Part shown: positions 1 to 9,004 of the stretch, one piece after another
Layout: the number at the start of each line of letters is the position of its first letter
Numbering within the stretch: the stretch's first letter is position 1
Assembly (NCBI RefSeq): GCF_014200405.1
Contig: NZ_JACHBQ010000001.1
Location: 2,728,001 to 2,792,000, forward strand
Source of the DNA: Cryobacterium roopkundense
GTDB lineage: Bacteria; Actinomycetota; Actinomycetes; Actinomycetales; Microbacteriaceae
Direction: 5' to 3'
DNA: 64,000 nt
The notes under the pieces: generated by a model
Databases searched by the model: none
Told to the model about the DNA's origin: nothing
The model's input: only the letters and a program-made list of their open reading frames with translations
Translations under genes and position numbers: made by a program

Positions 1-235
1 CCTGGTCGACGATGATGCTCTCGGGCAGGTCCTCGGCCACGAGAGCGGCGAGGCGGTCCCGCTCGTGGCGCACCACGGTGATGACGTGAGCGGCGTCGAG
101 CGCGCGCGCCGTGGCGAGCACGTGGCTCACGATCGGCTGGCCGGCGAGCGGATGCAGCAGCTTCGGGAGGCTGGACTTCATTCGGGTGCCCTGGCCGGCG
201 GCGAGCACAATGATGGCGAGGTGGGCGTCTGTCAC
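1..235 (-). CDS. glmU: Bifunctional GlmU, N-terminal fragment (cut by window edge)
   Basis: GlmU makes UDP-N-acetylglucosamine for peptidoglycan: it acetylates glucosamine-1-phosphate and then uridylylates it. Only the first 78 residues are present, read leftwards from a GTG start, and the gene leaves the window at position 1. The nucleotidyltransferase signature [11 protein letters not shown], followed by [14 protein letters not shown], is clear and typical of the uridyltransferase domain. The acetyltransferase half lies outside the window. The GTG start is chosen because the motif normally begins about ten residues from the N-terminus, and a GAGGAC stretch upstream could serve as a weak ribosome binding site. 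A tRNA gene follows on the same strand upstream. Confidence 0.9.
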   Translation of the reverse strand, partial: MTDAHLAIIVLAAGQGTRMKSSLPKLLHPLAGQPIVSHVLATARALDAAHVITVVRHERDRLAALVAEDLPESIIVDQ

Positions 236-272
236 GGGGGTCCTCTTTACGTAATTGCGTACTCAATGAGTG

Positions 273-344
273 CTCCGCCGCCAGGACTCGAACCTAGACC
301 TAACAGCTCCAAAGGCTGTCGTGCTGCCATTACACCACGGCGGA
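273..344 (-). tRNA. tRNA-Gln (anticodon TTG)
   Basis: On the minus strand a 72-nt cloverleaf can be folded. The seven-base acceptor stem pairs TCCGCCG with CGGCGGA, the anticodon loop is CTTTGGA with anticodon TTG, and the T arm carries GGTTCGAGTCC. The discriminator base is G and CCA is not encoded. It lies between glmU and a divergent MarR gene. Confidence 0.95.
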
Positions 345-436
345 AAGCGCCGACCAAGAGCCGACGACACCTTCAAGTGTGCCAGATCCCAGCGGCCTGC
401 ACGCTCCCTTGCTCCCTCGCACGGGATAATGGAGCA

Positions 437-928
437 ATGCCTGGCCATGATGAAGTCGACCGAATTGTAGATTCCTGGTTACGCGAACGTCCGGATCTTG
501 ATTTCGCCCCTCTCCAGGTACTCTCCCGCGTGGCCCGACTCGCCAAGCATCTCGATCGCGCCAGACGCACCGCGTTCTCCCGCTCCGAGCTGCAATCGTG
601 GGAGTTCGATGTGCTCTCCGCCCTGCGCCGGGCAGGCTCGCCCTATGAGCTCAGCCCCAAGTCGCTGCTCCAGCAGACGTTGGTGTCGAGCGGAACAATG
701 ACGAACCGCATCAACGGGCTCGTGGAGCGCGGACTTGTCACGCGCCACACCGATCCGCACGATGGGCGCGGCATCCTGGTGGGCATGACGCCCGCAGGGC
801 TCACCCGAGTCGATGCCGCGATCACCCGCCTCGTCGACGCAGAGGCCGAGTTGCTCGGCACCCTGACCACGAGCGAGCAGGACCGGCTGTCGAACCTGCT
901 TCGCAAGCTCAGCCTCAACTTCGACTGA
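437..928 (+). CDS. MarR-family transcriptional regulator
   Basis: A 163-residue winged-helix protein of the MarR family, which usually binds palindromic operators as a dimer and releases on binding a small phenolic ligand. The helix-turn-helix and wing are visible around residues 70-115 (SPKSLLQQTLVSSGTMTNRI, then LVERGLVTR and DPHDGRGILVGMT). The frame is open further upstream, but that part runs through the antisense of the tRNA-Gln gene, so the ATG at 437 is chosen; the resulting length is normal for MarR. The ligand is unknown. A convergent MFS exporter lies downstream, and MarR proteins often control such pumps, but no operator was identified. Confidence 0.85.
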   Translation: MPGHDEVDRIVDSWLRERPDLDFAPLQVLSRVARLAKHLDRARRTAFSRSELQSWEFDVLSALRRAGSPYELSPKSLLQQTLVSSGTMTNRINGLVERGLVTRHTDPHDGRGILVGMTPAGLTRVDAAITRLVDAEAELLGTLTTSEQDRLSNLLRKLSLNFD

Positions 929-957
929 CTGCCCGACCCGCCTCAGTCTCGCCCGCC

Positions 958-1006
958 CTCGCTGGTCGAGCAGCGCCGTCTACGGCGCGTGTCGAGACCC
1001 CGCACG
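958..1006. repeat. Interspersed palindromic repeat, copy 1
   Basis: A roughly 49-bp unit of the form GCTGGTCGAG, CGCCGTCTACGGCG, GTCGAGACCCCGC. It contains the inner palindrome CGCCGTCTACGGCG and outer arms GGTCGAG and GTCGAGACC. A close relative is found at 58017-58066. This copy sits between the convergent MarR and MFS genes, where it could act as a bidirectional terminator or a REP-like element. Confidence 0.7.
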
Positions 1007-1013
1007 CCAATCC

Positions 1014-2219
1014 TCAGACCCGCCTGACCGTTCTTCTTCGAAAGACCGCCCTGACTATGACTGCACAGACGACGAACAGAGCTCCGCTCGCCAGGAACGG
1101 AGCAGACAGCCCCGCCGACGCGGCAAGCAAACCGCCGAGAACCGCTCCCACGGTAAGGCCGACGAGACCCAACACCTTGCTCGAAGCATTCACACGCCCG
1201 CGCAGGGCGTCGGGAACGAGGCGTTGCCGCAGCGAACTCACGCAAATACCCCACACAACGGCGTGCAGGATGTACACCGCAAGCAGCACGGCCGCGAGCC
1301 AGACCGACTCAACAACGGCGAGGGCGAACATCGACACGGCTCCGAGCGCAAGGCTGGCGGCAATCGTGCCGCCGTAGCCGAGCCGAGCCCGCAGGGCGGC
1401 CGTGCCGAGCGACCCGACGAGTCCGCCCAGCGCCGACACCGCGAGAATGGCCCCGTACCCGGCGGAATCCAGCCCGAGCGTCTGCTGCGAGTACAGCACC
1501 AGCACCGAGAAGGGCATCATGTAGGCCACGCTCGCGAGGCCGCCAACCACGGCCAGCCAGCCCAGCAGGCGATGCCCGCGCAGCCAGACTGCACCGTCGA
1601 GCGCCTCTCGATACACCGACCGGCGCGGGAGCAGCGGCCGGCCGGCGCCTCCACCTGCTCGTCTTGACAGGGCCAGGAAGAATATGCCCGCCGCGGCATA
1701 GAAGCCACCGGCTGCGAAGACCGGTAGCGCGGCGGCGGCCGCGAACAGGAGACCGCCGAGCGGCGGACCCACGAATTCGTCGGCCACGAGCTGTGCCGCG
1801 GACACGCGGCCGTTGGCCCGGTCGAGCTGACGACCGGGCACGATCGACGGCAGGATCGAGAGTGCGGCGTTATCCGCTGCCGTTTCCAGTACGCCGATTC
1901 CAGCAAACACGACGTACAGCAGGGTCAGCGAGCCGTTCCCCGTCGCGAACAGCACAGCCAGCGTGAGCAGGAGCACGGCCCTGGCCGCATTCGTGACCCA
2001 CAGAATGGTGCGTCGGTCGAGACGATCCACGTAGACCCCGACCGGAACCACCACGAGCAGTCTGACGGCAGAGTAGACGGCGGCGAGCCCCGCGATGAGA
2101 AGGGCGTCGCTGGTCAGGGACGTGGCCAGCAGCGGAATCGCCACAAACACAATGCCGTCGCTGAGATTGCCCGCGGCATTTCCCGCCCACAGTCGCCTGA
2201 ATCCCCGCCCGAGCCCCAT
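1014..2219 (-). CDS. MFS transporter (probable drug/metabolite exporter)
   Basis: A 401-residue integral membrane protein with about twelve hydrophobic segments, typical of the major facilitator superfamily. The loop between helices 2 and 3 carries the family pattern (VGVYVDRLDRRTIL, residues about 60-75), and a basic central loop (SRRAGGGAGRPLLPRRS) separates the two halves. It resembles the enterobactin-exporter-like (MFS_3) group, but the substrate cannot be read from the sequence. The ATG at 2219 is preferred to the GTG six bases earlier because AGGG lies seven bases upstream of the ATG. It converges with the MarR gene across a palindromic repeat. Confidence 0.85.
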   Translation of the reverse strand: MGLGRGFRRLWAGNAAGNLSDGIVFVAIPLLATSLTSDALLIAGLAAVYSAVRLLVVVPVGVYVDRLDRRTILWVTNAARAVLLLTLAVLFATGNGSLTLLYVVFAGIGVLETAADNAALSILPSIVPGRQLDRANGRVSAAQLVADEFVGPPLGGLLFAAAAALPVFAAGGFYAAAGIFFLALSRRAGGGAGRPLLPRRSVYREALDGAVWLRGHRLLGWLAVVGGLASVAYMMPFSVLVLYSQQTLGLDSAGYGAILAVSALGGLVGSLGTAALRARLGYGGTIAASLALGAVSMFALAVVESVWLAAVLLAVYILHAVVWGICVSSLRQRLVPDALRGRVNASSKVLGLVGLTVGAVLGGLLAASAGLSAPFLASGALFVVCAVIVRAVFRRRTVRRV

Positions 2220-2292
2220 GCTCACACCCTAGCTGCGCCCTCCATCTGCCCAGCGTCGGGGCCGCACTCGGTGCCATCGCTGTTCCCGGCAC

Positions 2293-2380
2293 ATAGCTCC
2301 TGCAGATTCTGGGCTGGCCACTAATCGGTCCCGGAATCACGCGGCCGTCTGGCCAGACCGTGCCGATCTGCAGGAGTTAT
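2293..2380. repeat. Long-spaced inverted repeat with 15-bp arms
   Basis: The arms ATAGCTCCTGCAGAT (2293-2307) and ATCTGCAGGAGTTAT (2366-2380) are complementary with one mismatch and lie 58 bp apart. They fill the intergenic space between the MFS gene start and the 3' end of the oxidoreductase gene. The role is unknown; a transcription terminator or the ends of a tiny non-autonomous element are possible. Confidence 0.6.
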
Positions 2381-2387
2381 GCGCGAG

Positions 2388-3440
2388 TCAGGACGGTAGG
2401 AGCACGATCTTGCCGATGTGGCGGCGGGTCAGAAATTCGCTCTGGGCTTCCGCGATCTCGGTGAGGTCGAAGGTGCTGCTGATCTGCGGGTGCAGACTCC
2501 CGCTGCGCGCGAGGTCGACGAGGCGACGAAAGTGCACGCGGGTGTGCATGGACGACCCGATCAGCTGCACGTTGTGCAGGTACAGGCGACGCAGGTCGAA
2601 GTCGATCACCGGCCCCGCCACGGCGCCCGCGATGACCCACCGTCCTCCGGTGCGCAGGAGGGGCATGAGGGTCGACACTCCGGCGCCGCCCGCGATATCA
2701 GCCACCACGTGAAGCCCGTCGGGCACGGCAGCGGCGACCTGCGCGGCCACGTCCCCCGAATCCCGGTTGACGACAACGGATGCTCCCGCCTCCATGACGG
2801 CGCCGCCCTTCGCCCCGCTCGTGATCGCCACGACGCGAGCGCCCAGCGCCGCTGCGAGCTGCACGAGGGCGAGTCCCACGCCGCCTGACGCCCCGGTGAC
2901 CAGCACGGTTTCCCCTGCCCGCAGGTGCGCCCGATCGAGCATGGCCCGTGCTGTTCCGAACGCCACGGGGAGGCAGGCCAGCTGCGCGTCCGACAGGGGC
3001 GACGCCGTCACGTCGTGGGCATGGCTCGCGGTGACGGCCACGTACTGCGCGAACCCGCCGTCCGCTTCGCTGCCGAGGTAGCCGACCGGCGTGGCATCGT
3101 CGTCGTCGGCCCCGTAGATCGCCGGGTCTACGAGCACCCGCCGCCCGATCAGGCCGTCGGACACGCCGGCGCCGACCTCCGCCACAGTGCCCGCCACGTC
3201 TCCGCCCTGGATACGCGGAAACGCGAACTCACCGAGCCAGCCCGCCTTCGCGTCGGGGTCGTTGGGCAGCCCGTAGGCTCCCTCCCTGGTCCAGATATCG
3301 GTGTTGTTCACTGCGGCGGCGGTCACCCGCACGAGCACCTCGCCGGGCCGGGGCTTCGGCCGGGGCCAGTCGCGCCGCACCTCGAGCACGTCGGGTGCCC
3401 CAAACCTGGTGAGCACGGCCGCCGTCATCGTGTCTGTCAT
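2388..3440 (-). CDS. Zinc-binding alcohol dehydrogenase family / quinone oxidoreductase-like protein
   Basis: A 350-residue medium-chain dehydrogenase/reductase. The N-terminal GroES-like fold holds the conserved stretch EVLVRVTAAAVNNTDIWTRE (about residues 33-52), and the nucleotide-binding fold has the motif VTGASGGVGLALVQLAAALG (about 181-200), which fits NADPH use. The structural zinc cysteines of true alcohol dehydrogenases are not evident, so a quinone or enone reductase is more likely than a zinc alcohol dehydrogenase. No substrate can be assigned. The gene ends shortly after the inverted repeat and stands alone next to the island-disrupted gene. Confidence 0.85.
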   Translation of the reverse strand: MTDTMTAAVLTRFGAPDVLEVRRDWPRPKPRPGEVLVRVTAAAVNNTDIWTREGAYGLPNDPDAKAGWLGEFAFPRIQGGDVAGTVAEVGAGVSDGLIGRRVLVDPAIYGADDDDATPVGYLGSEADGGFAQYVAVTASHAHDVTASPLSDAQLACLPVAFGTARAMLDRAHLRAGETVLVTGASGGVGLALVQLAAALGARVVAITSGAKGGAVMEAGASVVVNRDSGDVAAQVAAAVPDGLHVVADIAGGAGVSTLMPLLRTGGRWVIAGAVAGPVIDFDLRRLYLHNVQLIGSSMHTRVHFRRLVDLARSGSLHPQISSTFDLTEIAEAQSEFLTRRHIGKIVLLPS

Positions 3441-3685
3441 TCGTCAAGTCTGACCGCACCCGCAGAGAAAGCCAAAGGTTGGCCCGCACGGGAAGGCACA
3501 ACTGAGCATGCACCGATCAGGAGAACACCTACCCCGCCTCTGTGCCGACCGCCCCGGTGGCGATTTCAGAAGATCGGCCACGCCCGGGCGTAACTTCCGC
3601 ACTGGTCCGCGAGCTAGGGCATCCGCTCGGGCCGGATTTCCTGAATTCGCCACAGGAAGATCGCGCGAAGAATGCCGCGCGCGGG

Positions 3686-3862
3686 CTACTGCGGGCCGGC
3701 GTCGAGGGCCGCCTCGAGGCGCTCGACCTTGCCGGTGAGCTCACCGACGTGGCCGGGACGGATGTCGGCCTTCAGAACGAGGGAGACCCGCGGCCCGAAG
3801 GCACCGACTGCCTCGGTGGCCGCCTTGACCACGGCGAAGACCTCGTCCCAGTCGCCCTCGAT
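3686..3862 (-). pseudogene. Thiamine-binding protein (MTH1187 family), C-terminal half cut off by the island
   Basis: Read on the minus strand from the junction core, this frame gives 58 residues, beginning IEGDWDEVFAVVKAATEAVG and containing RVSLVLKADIRPG and VERLEAAL before a TAG stop. This is the second half of the small (about 100-residue) MTH1187/YqgV-type thiamine-binding protein. The first half is at 13236-13380 on the same strand. Joined at the shared ten-base core they give a 103-residue protein. This half has no start codon or promoter of its own and is presumably non-functional. Confidence 0.9.
3853..3862. other. Predicted left attachment site core (island/chromosome junction)
   Basis: The decamer CGCCCTCGAT occurs here and again at 13236-13245 in direct orientation, exactly where the two halves of the thiamine-binding gene break. 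Sequence to the left continues the native gene; to the right comes AGGGGTTAT (3872-3880), then the recombinase start. The decamer is taken as the crossover core of a serine recombinase. The exact crossover dinucleotide cannot be determined by eye. Confidence 0.8.
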
Positions 3863-3889
3863 GGTGAAGTTAGGGGTTATCGTAGGTTT

Positions 3890-5329
3890 ATGAGAGTTAT
3901 TGGCTACACCCGCCTGTCGAGGGCCTCCCGCGAGGAAAGCACGTCAATCGTGCGACAGCGCGAGATCATTCGGAAAACGTGCGACGCCCGCGAGTTCGAG
4001 CTTGTCGAGATTGTCGAGGACGTCGACGTCTCCGCAACACGCTCCCGACTGGACCGGCCCGGCCTCAACGAGGTCCGCCGACGCATAGCCGCAGGCGAGG
4101 CTGATGCCGTCATGGTCTGGCGACTGGACCGGCTGGTCCGCTCGGTCGTCGACGTTGGCGTATTGCTCGACGACGGCCTCCAGATTATCTCGGCGACGGA
4201 GAACCTAGACACGACCTCAATTATGGGTCGGGCGATGATCGAGATTCTTCAAGTGTTCGCGAGCATGGAAGCTAAAACAATAGGCATCCGCGTCTCGGCG
4301 TCCCAAGCGCACCTGCGGCAGATCGGTCGCTGGCCCGGTGGCGTCCGCCCCTACGGCTACCGTTCAGTGCTTCACCCCGACGGAGTGGGTCGGGCACTGG
4401 AGCCCGACCCCGACGAGTCCGCCATCGTCCGGCGAATGGCCGACGAGGTCCTCGGTGGGTCCTCCGTGTACGCCGTCGCTCAACGATTGAACATCGAGGG
4501 AATCGCTCCGCGCCGCTCGGCAACCTGGAGCCCCACGTCGATTCAGCGCATTCTCCGCTCCGACTCGGCTCTCGGGCGAGTGAAGATCAACGGCGAGCTA
4601 CTGCGCGACGATGTGGGCCTCCCCGTCACAGCCTGGACGCCGTTACTGGCTCTCAGCGAAGTCGAGCGCCTCCGCGAAATCACAGATTGGACCCCCACGC
4701 CGGGACGTTCCGCCGAAACAAAGGAGGGGCTTCGCAAGAGAGCCACGCGCCTACTATCTGGCCTACTCGCTTGCCCGGGCTGCGGCGGTCCCCTCGTCGT
4801 CAAAAGCCGCAAAGGTTCGACCGGCAAGCCAATCTATGCGTGCCAGGCCGCCGCCCGAGGCCAAGTCTGCTCGCGGGGCGTCGCCGTGGAGTGCGAGCGC
4901 GTCGAGGGCGAGGTCACGCGCCAGTTCCTCGCCGTCGTCGGCACCTTCGGAGTCGTCGAGGCTCGTTCCTCCATCCGCGAGGTTGCGGGCCTAGCGGGCG
5001 TCGAGGAAGCGATCAGAGATACAACCGAGCGCCTCCGCACGGCGGACGCCGACCTCCCAGTCCTATTCGAACGCCTGATGCTGCAACGTGCAGAGCGCGA
5101 GAGATTGGCAGCACTGCCCACGGAGCCAGTCGTCGAAATGGTAGACACTGGCGAGACCTTCGCCGAAGCATGGGCGCGCGAGGACATCACTGGTCGGCGG
5201 CGGGTTCTTCGCACCTCCGGCGTCGAGATCAATCTCGCCCCAGCCGCGCGCCGGGGCTATTGGGACCCGACGCGGGTAACCCTCGACTTCGCCGCCCAAG
5301 AGCGTGCTGCCGCCGAACGTGAACACTAG
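3890..5329 (+). CDS. Large serine recombinase (probable island integrase)
   Basis: A 479-residue site-specific recombinase. The resolvase catalytic domain (residues 1-145) begins GYTRLSRAS with nucleophile Ser10 and carries the arginine motif WRLDRLVRS (about 77-85). A recombinase DNA-binding domain follows (about 150-270, with GGVRPYGYR), then a zinc ribbon with Cys295, Cys298, Cys318 and Cys327, and a charged C-terminal helical part (about 360-420). The frame is open upstream to 3542, but that part is antisense to the native thiamine-binding gene, so the ATG 27 bp inside the junction core is chosen. Its position beside the left junction strongly suggests it integrated the island. A related, dead fragment exists at 11571-11693. 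Confidence 0.9.
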   Translation: MRVIGYTRLSRASREESTSIVRQREIIRKTCDAREFELVEIVEDVDVSATRSRLDRPGLNEVRRRIAAGEADAVMVWRLDRLVRSVVDVGVLLDDGLQIISATENLDTTSIMGRAMIEILQVFASMEAKTIGIRVSASQAHLRQIGRWPGGVRPYGYRSVLHPDGVGRALEPDPDESAIVRRMADEVLGGSSVYAVAQRLNIEGIAPRRSATWSPTSIQRILRSDSALGRVKINGELLRDDVGLPVTAWTPLLALSEVERLREITDWTPTPGRSAETKEGLRKRATRLLSGLLACPGCGGPLVVKSRKGSTGKPIYACQAAARGQVCSRGVAVECERVEGEVTRQFLAVVGTFGVVEARSSIREVAGLAGVEEAIRDTTERLRTADADLPVLFERLMLQRAERERLAALPTEPVVEMVDTGETFAEAWAREDITGRRRVLRTSGVEINLAPAARRGYWDPTRVTLDFAAQERAAAEREH

Positions 5330-5516
5330 GCAGACCTGCGCAGGAGGCTAAGCGCCCCAACGCGCCCACGAAGAACCTCTCCATGCCCCCACAAGGCCTC
5401 ACTGGGGTCGTAAAGCGATGTTTGGCCCTACACGGCACTCATGCATGTTTGAGCGACGAATGCGCCCATTGCCTGCGTGTGACCCCTCAAGCACAGAGCG
5501 ACGCCGGTGACGCCGA
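5330..5516. other. Non-coding stretch downstream of the recombinase
   Basis: No supported gene is visible between the recombinase stop and the nested dyad. Close to the dyad the short phrase CCGGTGACG appears twice (near 5504 and 5517). With the dyad and its right flank, the non-coding interval runs from 5330 to 5684. Confidence 0.5.
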
Positions 5517-5624
5517 CCGGTGACGAAGTGACGGAACTTGCGTCACTTCCCTATTCCAGTATAAAGAGCTCTCTCTCTTCTAAAGAATAGTGAAGTGACG
5601 TTAGAACCGTCACTTCGTCACCGG
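5517..5624. repeat. Nested inverted repeat (18-bp perfect outer arms, 15-bp inner arms)
   Basis: The outer arms CCGGTGACGAAGTGACGG (5517-5534) and CCGTCACTTCGTCACCGG (5607-5624) are perfectly complementary. Inner arms at 5541-5555 and 5586-5600 are complementary with one mismatch. The octamer GAAGTGAC or its complement occurs four times. The centre is AT-rich with GAGCTC and a CT run. The structure lies in a non-coding part of the island and could be a protein-binding region, an origin for an excised circle, or a regulatory dyad. No direct functional evidence exists in the sequence. Confidence 0.85.
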
Positions 5625-5684
5625 AATGCACCCGAGCGCCCACGAGGCATGCGGCGAGCGCCGCCGCTCGAGCCCAGTGCGCGT

Positions 5685-6401
<717 letters not shown>

Positions 6402-6504
6402 CTATCGAACCGCCAAGGCCGGGTGTTCCGGTGCCAAGTCGCTTGCACGCTTCGTCTTGGCCGTACAGGTTTGCTTGCAAAGGTGTACGGCTTAAGATTG
6501 TGGC

Positions 6505-7185
6505 ATGACGAAAACGCCCGATCCCGCCCCTCTCGCGCTGCTCTACGTTCGGGTATCGACTGGTCGACAAGCGAAGACCGGGCACAGCGTCGACAGCCAG
6601 CCCATCATCCTGCGAACCGCCGCCGAGAAGGCCGGATACGTCGTCGAAGTCATCACGGAAACCGGATCAGGGCGCAATGCGGCACGCCCGGCGCTCGCCG
6701 AAGCCATGAGCCGCCTCAAGTCTGGCAAGGCTCAGGCTCTCTACGCCGTCGATATCGACCGGCTCGCCCGAAGCACTCAGCATCTTCTTGAAATCGCTAC
6801 CGCGTCGACCAAACAGGGGTGGCGGCTCGTGGTCACTACAACGGACGTGGATACCTCGACCCCCGCTGGAGTCATGTTCTTCACCATGTGCGCCGCGTTC
6901 GCCCAGTACGAGTCCGGCATGATTTCGCAGCGCGTGAAGCGCCAACACGAGGCGCGCCGAGACCGGGGCGTCGTCTGGGGCAAGGACGAGGGTCGGCGTT
7001 CGGCGCTACCCGCCGCGACCGTGGCACGCATTCTCAGCCTCCGCGCCGAGGGTCGGACCTTGCAAGCAATCGCCGACACGCTCACCGGTGAAAACGTGTC
7101 CACGGCGGCGGGTGGCAAGTGGTATCCCTCAACCGTCGCCAAGACCTTGAACAGCCCGGCCAACCGCCCGACTCTCGCCGCCTGA
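6505..7185 (+). CDS. Small serine recombinase (resolvase/invertase family)
   Basis: A 226-residue protein with a complete resolvase domain: LLYVRVSTGRQ with nucleophile Ser18, the arginine motif YAVDIDRLARS (about residues 75-85), and a long helix ending near FAQYESGMISQRVKRQHEAR (about 130-150). The C-terminal part (about 165-215) has a helix-turn-helix-like stretch (ATVARILSLRAEGRTLQAIA). It lacks the zinc ribbon of the large recombinase at 3890. It could resolve element dimers, invert a segment or act as a second integrase. It starts 112 bp from the divergent lipoprotein gene, and the IS21 element inserted 66 bp beyond its stop. Confidence 0.88.
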   Translation: MTKTPDPAPLALLYVRVSTGRQAKTGHSVDSQPIILRTAAEKAGYVVEVITETGSGRNAARPALAEAMSRLKSGKAQALYAVDIDRLARSTQHLLEIATASTKQGWRLVVTTTDVDTSTPAGVMFFTMCAAFAQYESGMISQRVKRQHEARRDRGVVWGKDEGRRSALPAATVARILSLRAEGRTLQAIADTLTGENVSTAAGGKWYPSTVAKTLNSPANRPTLAA

Positions 7186-7510
7186 CCCTGTGGCGTTGCT
7201 GCGCTCGCCGTGGCCTTGCGTTGGAGGGGTGGGGAGGCACCCCCGGGGTGGTGTGTGTGATCAACTCTTTGTAGGCCGTTTCGGCGCTGGAATCCTGCCA
7301 AGTTAGCGGCTGGTTTCCTGCCAAAAGAGCGCTAAGAATCAGGCCAGGCAATTCCCCGCCAAGACGTTGGTTTGGGGAATGCGCCGAGACAGTGATCACC
7401 GGTGGCCGAGGCCCTTCTCCCGTGCGCGGAGACATGGGCCCGCCACCCCAGATATGTTCCTTACGGCGTAGCTACTGCCAAGCGGTCGCGCCGGAAGGAA
7501 CAGAAAGCAG

Positions 7511-9004
7511 ATGACGGTACCCATGTCCGTGCAAGAAAATATCAGAACTCTCGACTCCCACGGAATCGCGGGCCGAGAGATCGCCCGCCGACTGGGCGTC
7601 AGCCGCGACGCGGTAACGAAATACACCGGCCAGCTGGACTACTCGCCCAAGCCACCGTCGCCGGTGCCTCGGCCGGCCGGGTCGGTGTTGACAGGGTTCG
7701 AAGACACCATTGAGTTGTGGTTGGGCGAGGACCAGCGCCGGCCGCGCAAGCAACGCCACACGGCCAAGCGCGTCTTTGACCGCCTCGTCGTCGAGCAGGG
7801 CTACTTCGGCAGTTATTCGCCGGTGCAACGCTTCGTCGCTAAATGGAAGACCCGCCACCGCCAGGCCGGGGAGGGATTCACCGAACTGGTCTGGCCGGCC
7901 GGCACGGCGCAGGTCGATTTTGGGCAGGCCGAGGCCATCATCGCGGGGGTCCGGCAGGTCCTACATATCTTCGTCGTCACGTTCCCGTTCTCGAACATGC
8001 GCTTCGTGCAGGCTTACCGGGGCGAAACATCCGAGTGTGTCTGCCACGGCCTGCGGACTGTGTTTGATCACATCGGTGCGGCACCTCGGCACTTGGTCTT
8101 TGACAACGCGACCGGGATCGGGCGGAGAGTGGGGGCCAAGGTCGTCGAGACGAAACTGTTCAGCGCATTCAAACTGCATTACCGCTCGGAGTCTCGGTAC
8201 TGCAACCCGTACTCCGGCAATGAGAAAGGCAACGTGGAGAACGCGGTCGGGTTCCTCCGCCGGAACCTGATGGTCCCCGAGCCGGAGGCGGCCACGTTGC
8301 AGGGCCTCAACGACGTGTTGTTGGCGCGGTGCCTGGCGTTGGCTTCGACGGTGCACTATCGCAAGGGCCTGCCCGTGGGTGAGCTCTTTACCCAGGACGT
8401 CGCCGCGAGTCTCGCGCTGCCCGGGGTCGGGTTTGACCCGGTGCGTTATGAGTCCCGCACCGCCGACAAGACCGGGAACCTCCTCATCGACGGGAACACC
8501 TATGCGGCCGGGTCTTCCTTCCATAGCCGCACCCTGACAGTGGGGTTACGACACGATGTGGTCGAGATCCTCGATGAGCAGGCCACGCCGGTGCGGTCAT
8601 TCCCTCGGGCGTTCGGACGACAGACCGAGACGATCTTCGAACCCGCGTCGCTGCTGCCGTTGCTGGTGACCAAGCCCGGCGCTTGGGGTCACTCCCAACT
8701 GCGCCCCCTGGTCCCAGATCCGGTGCGGCAGTGGCTCGATACGGCCACCGCCACCAACCGGCGGCGACTCCTCAGCGCCGTGGATGCCGCCAGCGGTTCG
8801 GCCGGTTTCGACGCCGCAATCGGCGCCGCCGACATGCTGATCCAGCGTGGGGACACCCCCGATATCGCCGCGCTGAGCATGCTCGCCCGGCGCCTCGCCG
8901 ACGGCACGGCCCCGGCGGCGGAGAACGTGGACCTTAGCGTTTATGACATCTTCACCGCCGACGCCTTCACCACCGTGAACACGCTGACAGGAGAGATCGC
9001 ATGA
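7511..9004 (+). CDS. istA: IS21-family transposase IstA
   Basis: A 497-residue transposase. The N-terminus has a helix-turn-helix (IAGREIARRLGVSRDAVTKY, about residues 19-38). The catalytic DDE core is visible as AQVDFGQAE, LVFDNATG and NEKGNVEN, spanning about residues 135-245, and the length is typical of IstA. The C-terminal part is presumably used for contacts with IstB and the element ends. The gene overlaps istB by four bases (ATGA), the usual coupling in this family. A second ATG at 7523 is an alternative start. Confidence 0.95.
   Translation: MTVPMSVQENIRTLDSHGIAGREIARRLGVSRDAVTKYTGQLDYSPKPPSPVPRPAGSVLTGFEDTIELWLGEDQRRPRKQRHTAKRVFDRLVVEQGYFGSYSPVQRFVAKWKTRHRQAGEGFTELVWPAGTAQVDFGQAEAIIAGVRQVLHIFVVTFPFSNMRFVQAYRGETSECVCHGLRTVFDHIGAAPRHLVFDNATGIGRRVGAKVVETKLFSAFKLHYRSESRYCNPYSGNEKGNVENAVGFLRRNLMVPEPEAATLQGLNDVLLARCLALASTVHYRKGLPVGELFTQDVAASLALPGVGFDPVRYESRTADKTGNLLIDGNTYAAGSSFHSRTLTVGLRHDVVEILDEQATPVRSFPRAFGRQTETIFEPASLLPLLVTKPGAWGHSQLRPLVPDPVRQWLDTATATNRRRLLSAVDAASGSAGFDAAIGAADMLIQRGDTPDIAALSMLARRLADGTAPAAENVDLSVYDIFTADAFTTVNTLTGEIA

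Noticed and set aside
65..436. Upstream extension of the MarR frame
   Set aside because: This part runs through the antisense of glmU and the tRNA-Gln gene, so the ATG at 437 was used instead.
3441..3685. Search for more pieces of the island left of the junction
   Set aside because: The 245-bp spacer between the oxidoreductase and the split gene shows no recombinase, repeat or gene that can be supported.
3542..3889. Upstream extension of the large recombinase frame
   Set aside because: It is antisense to the native thiamine-binding gene and lies outside the junction core, so it is a by-product of the insertion.
5517..5624. CRISPR-like array because of the repeated octamers
   Set aside because: The units are inverted and nested, without regular direct repeats, spacers or cas genes.
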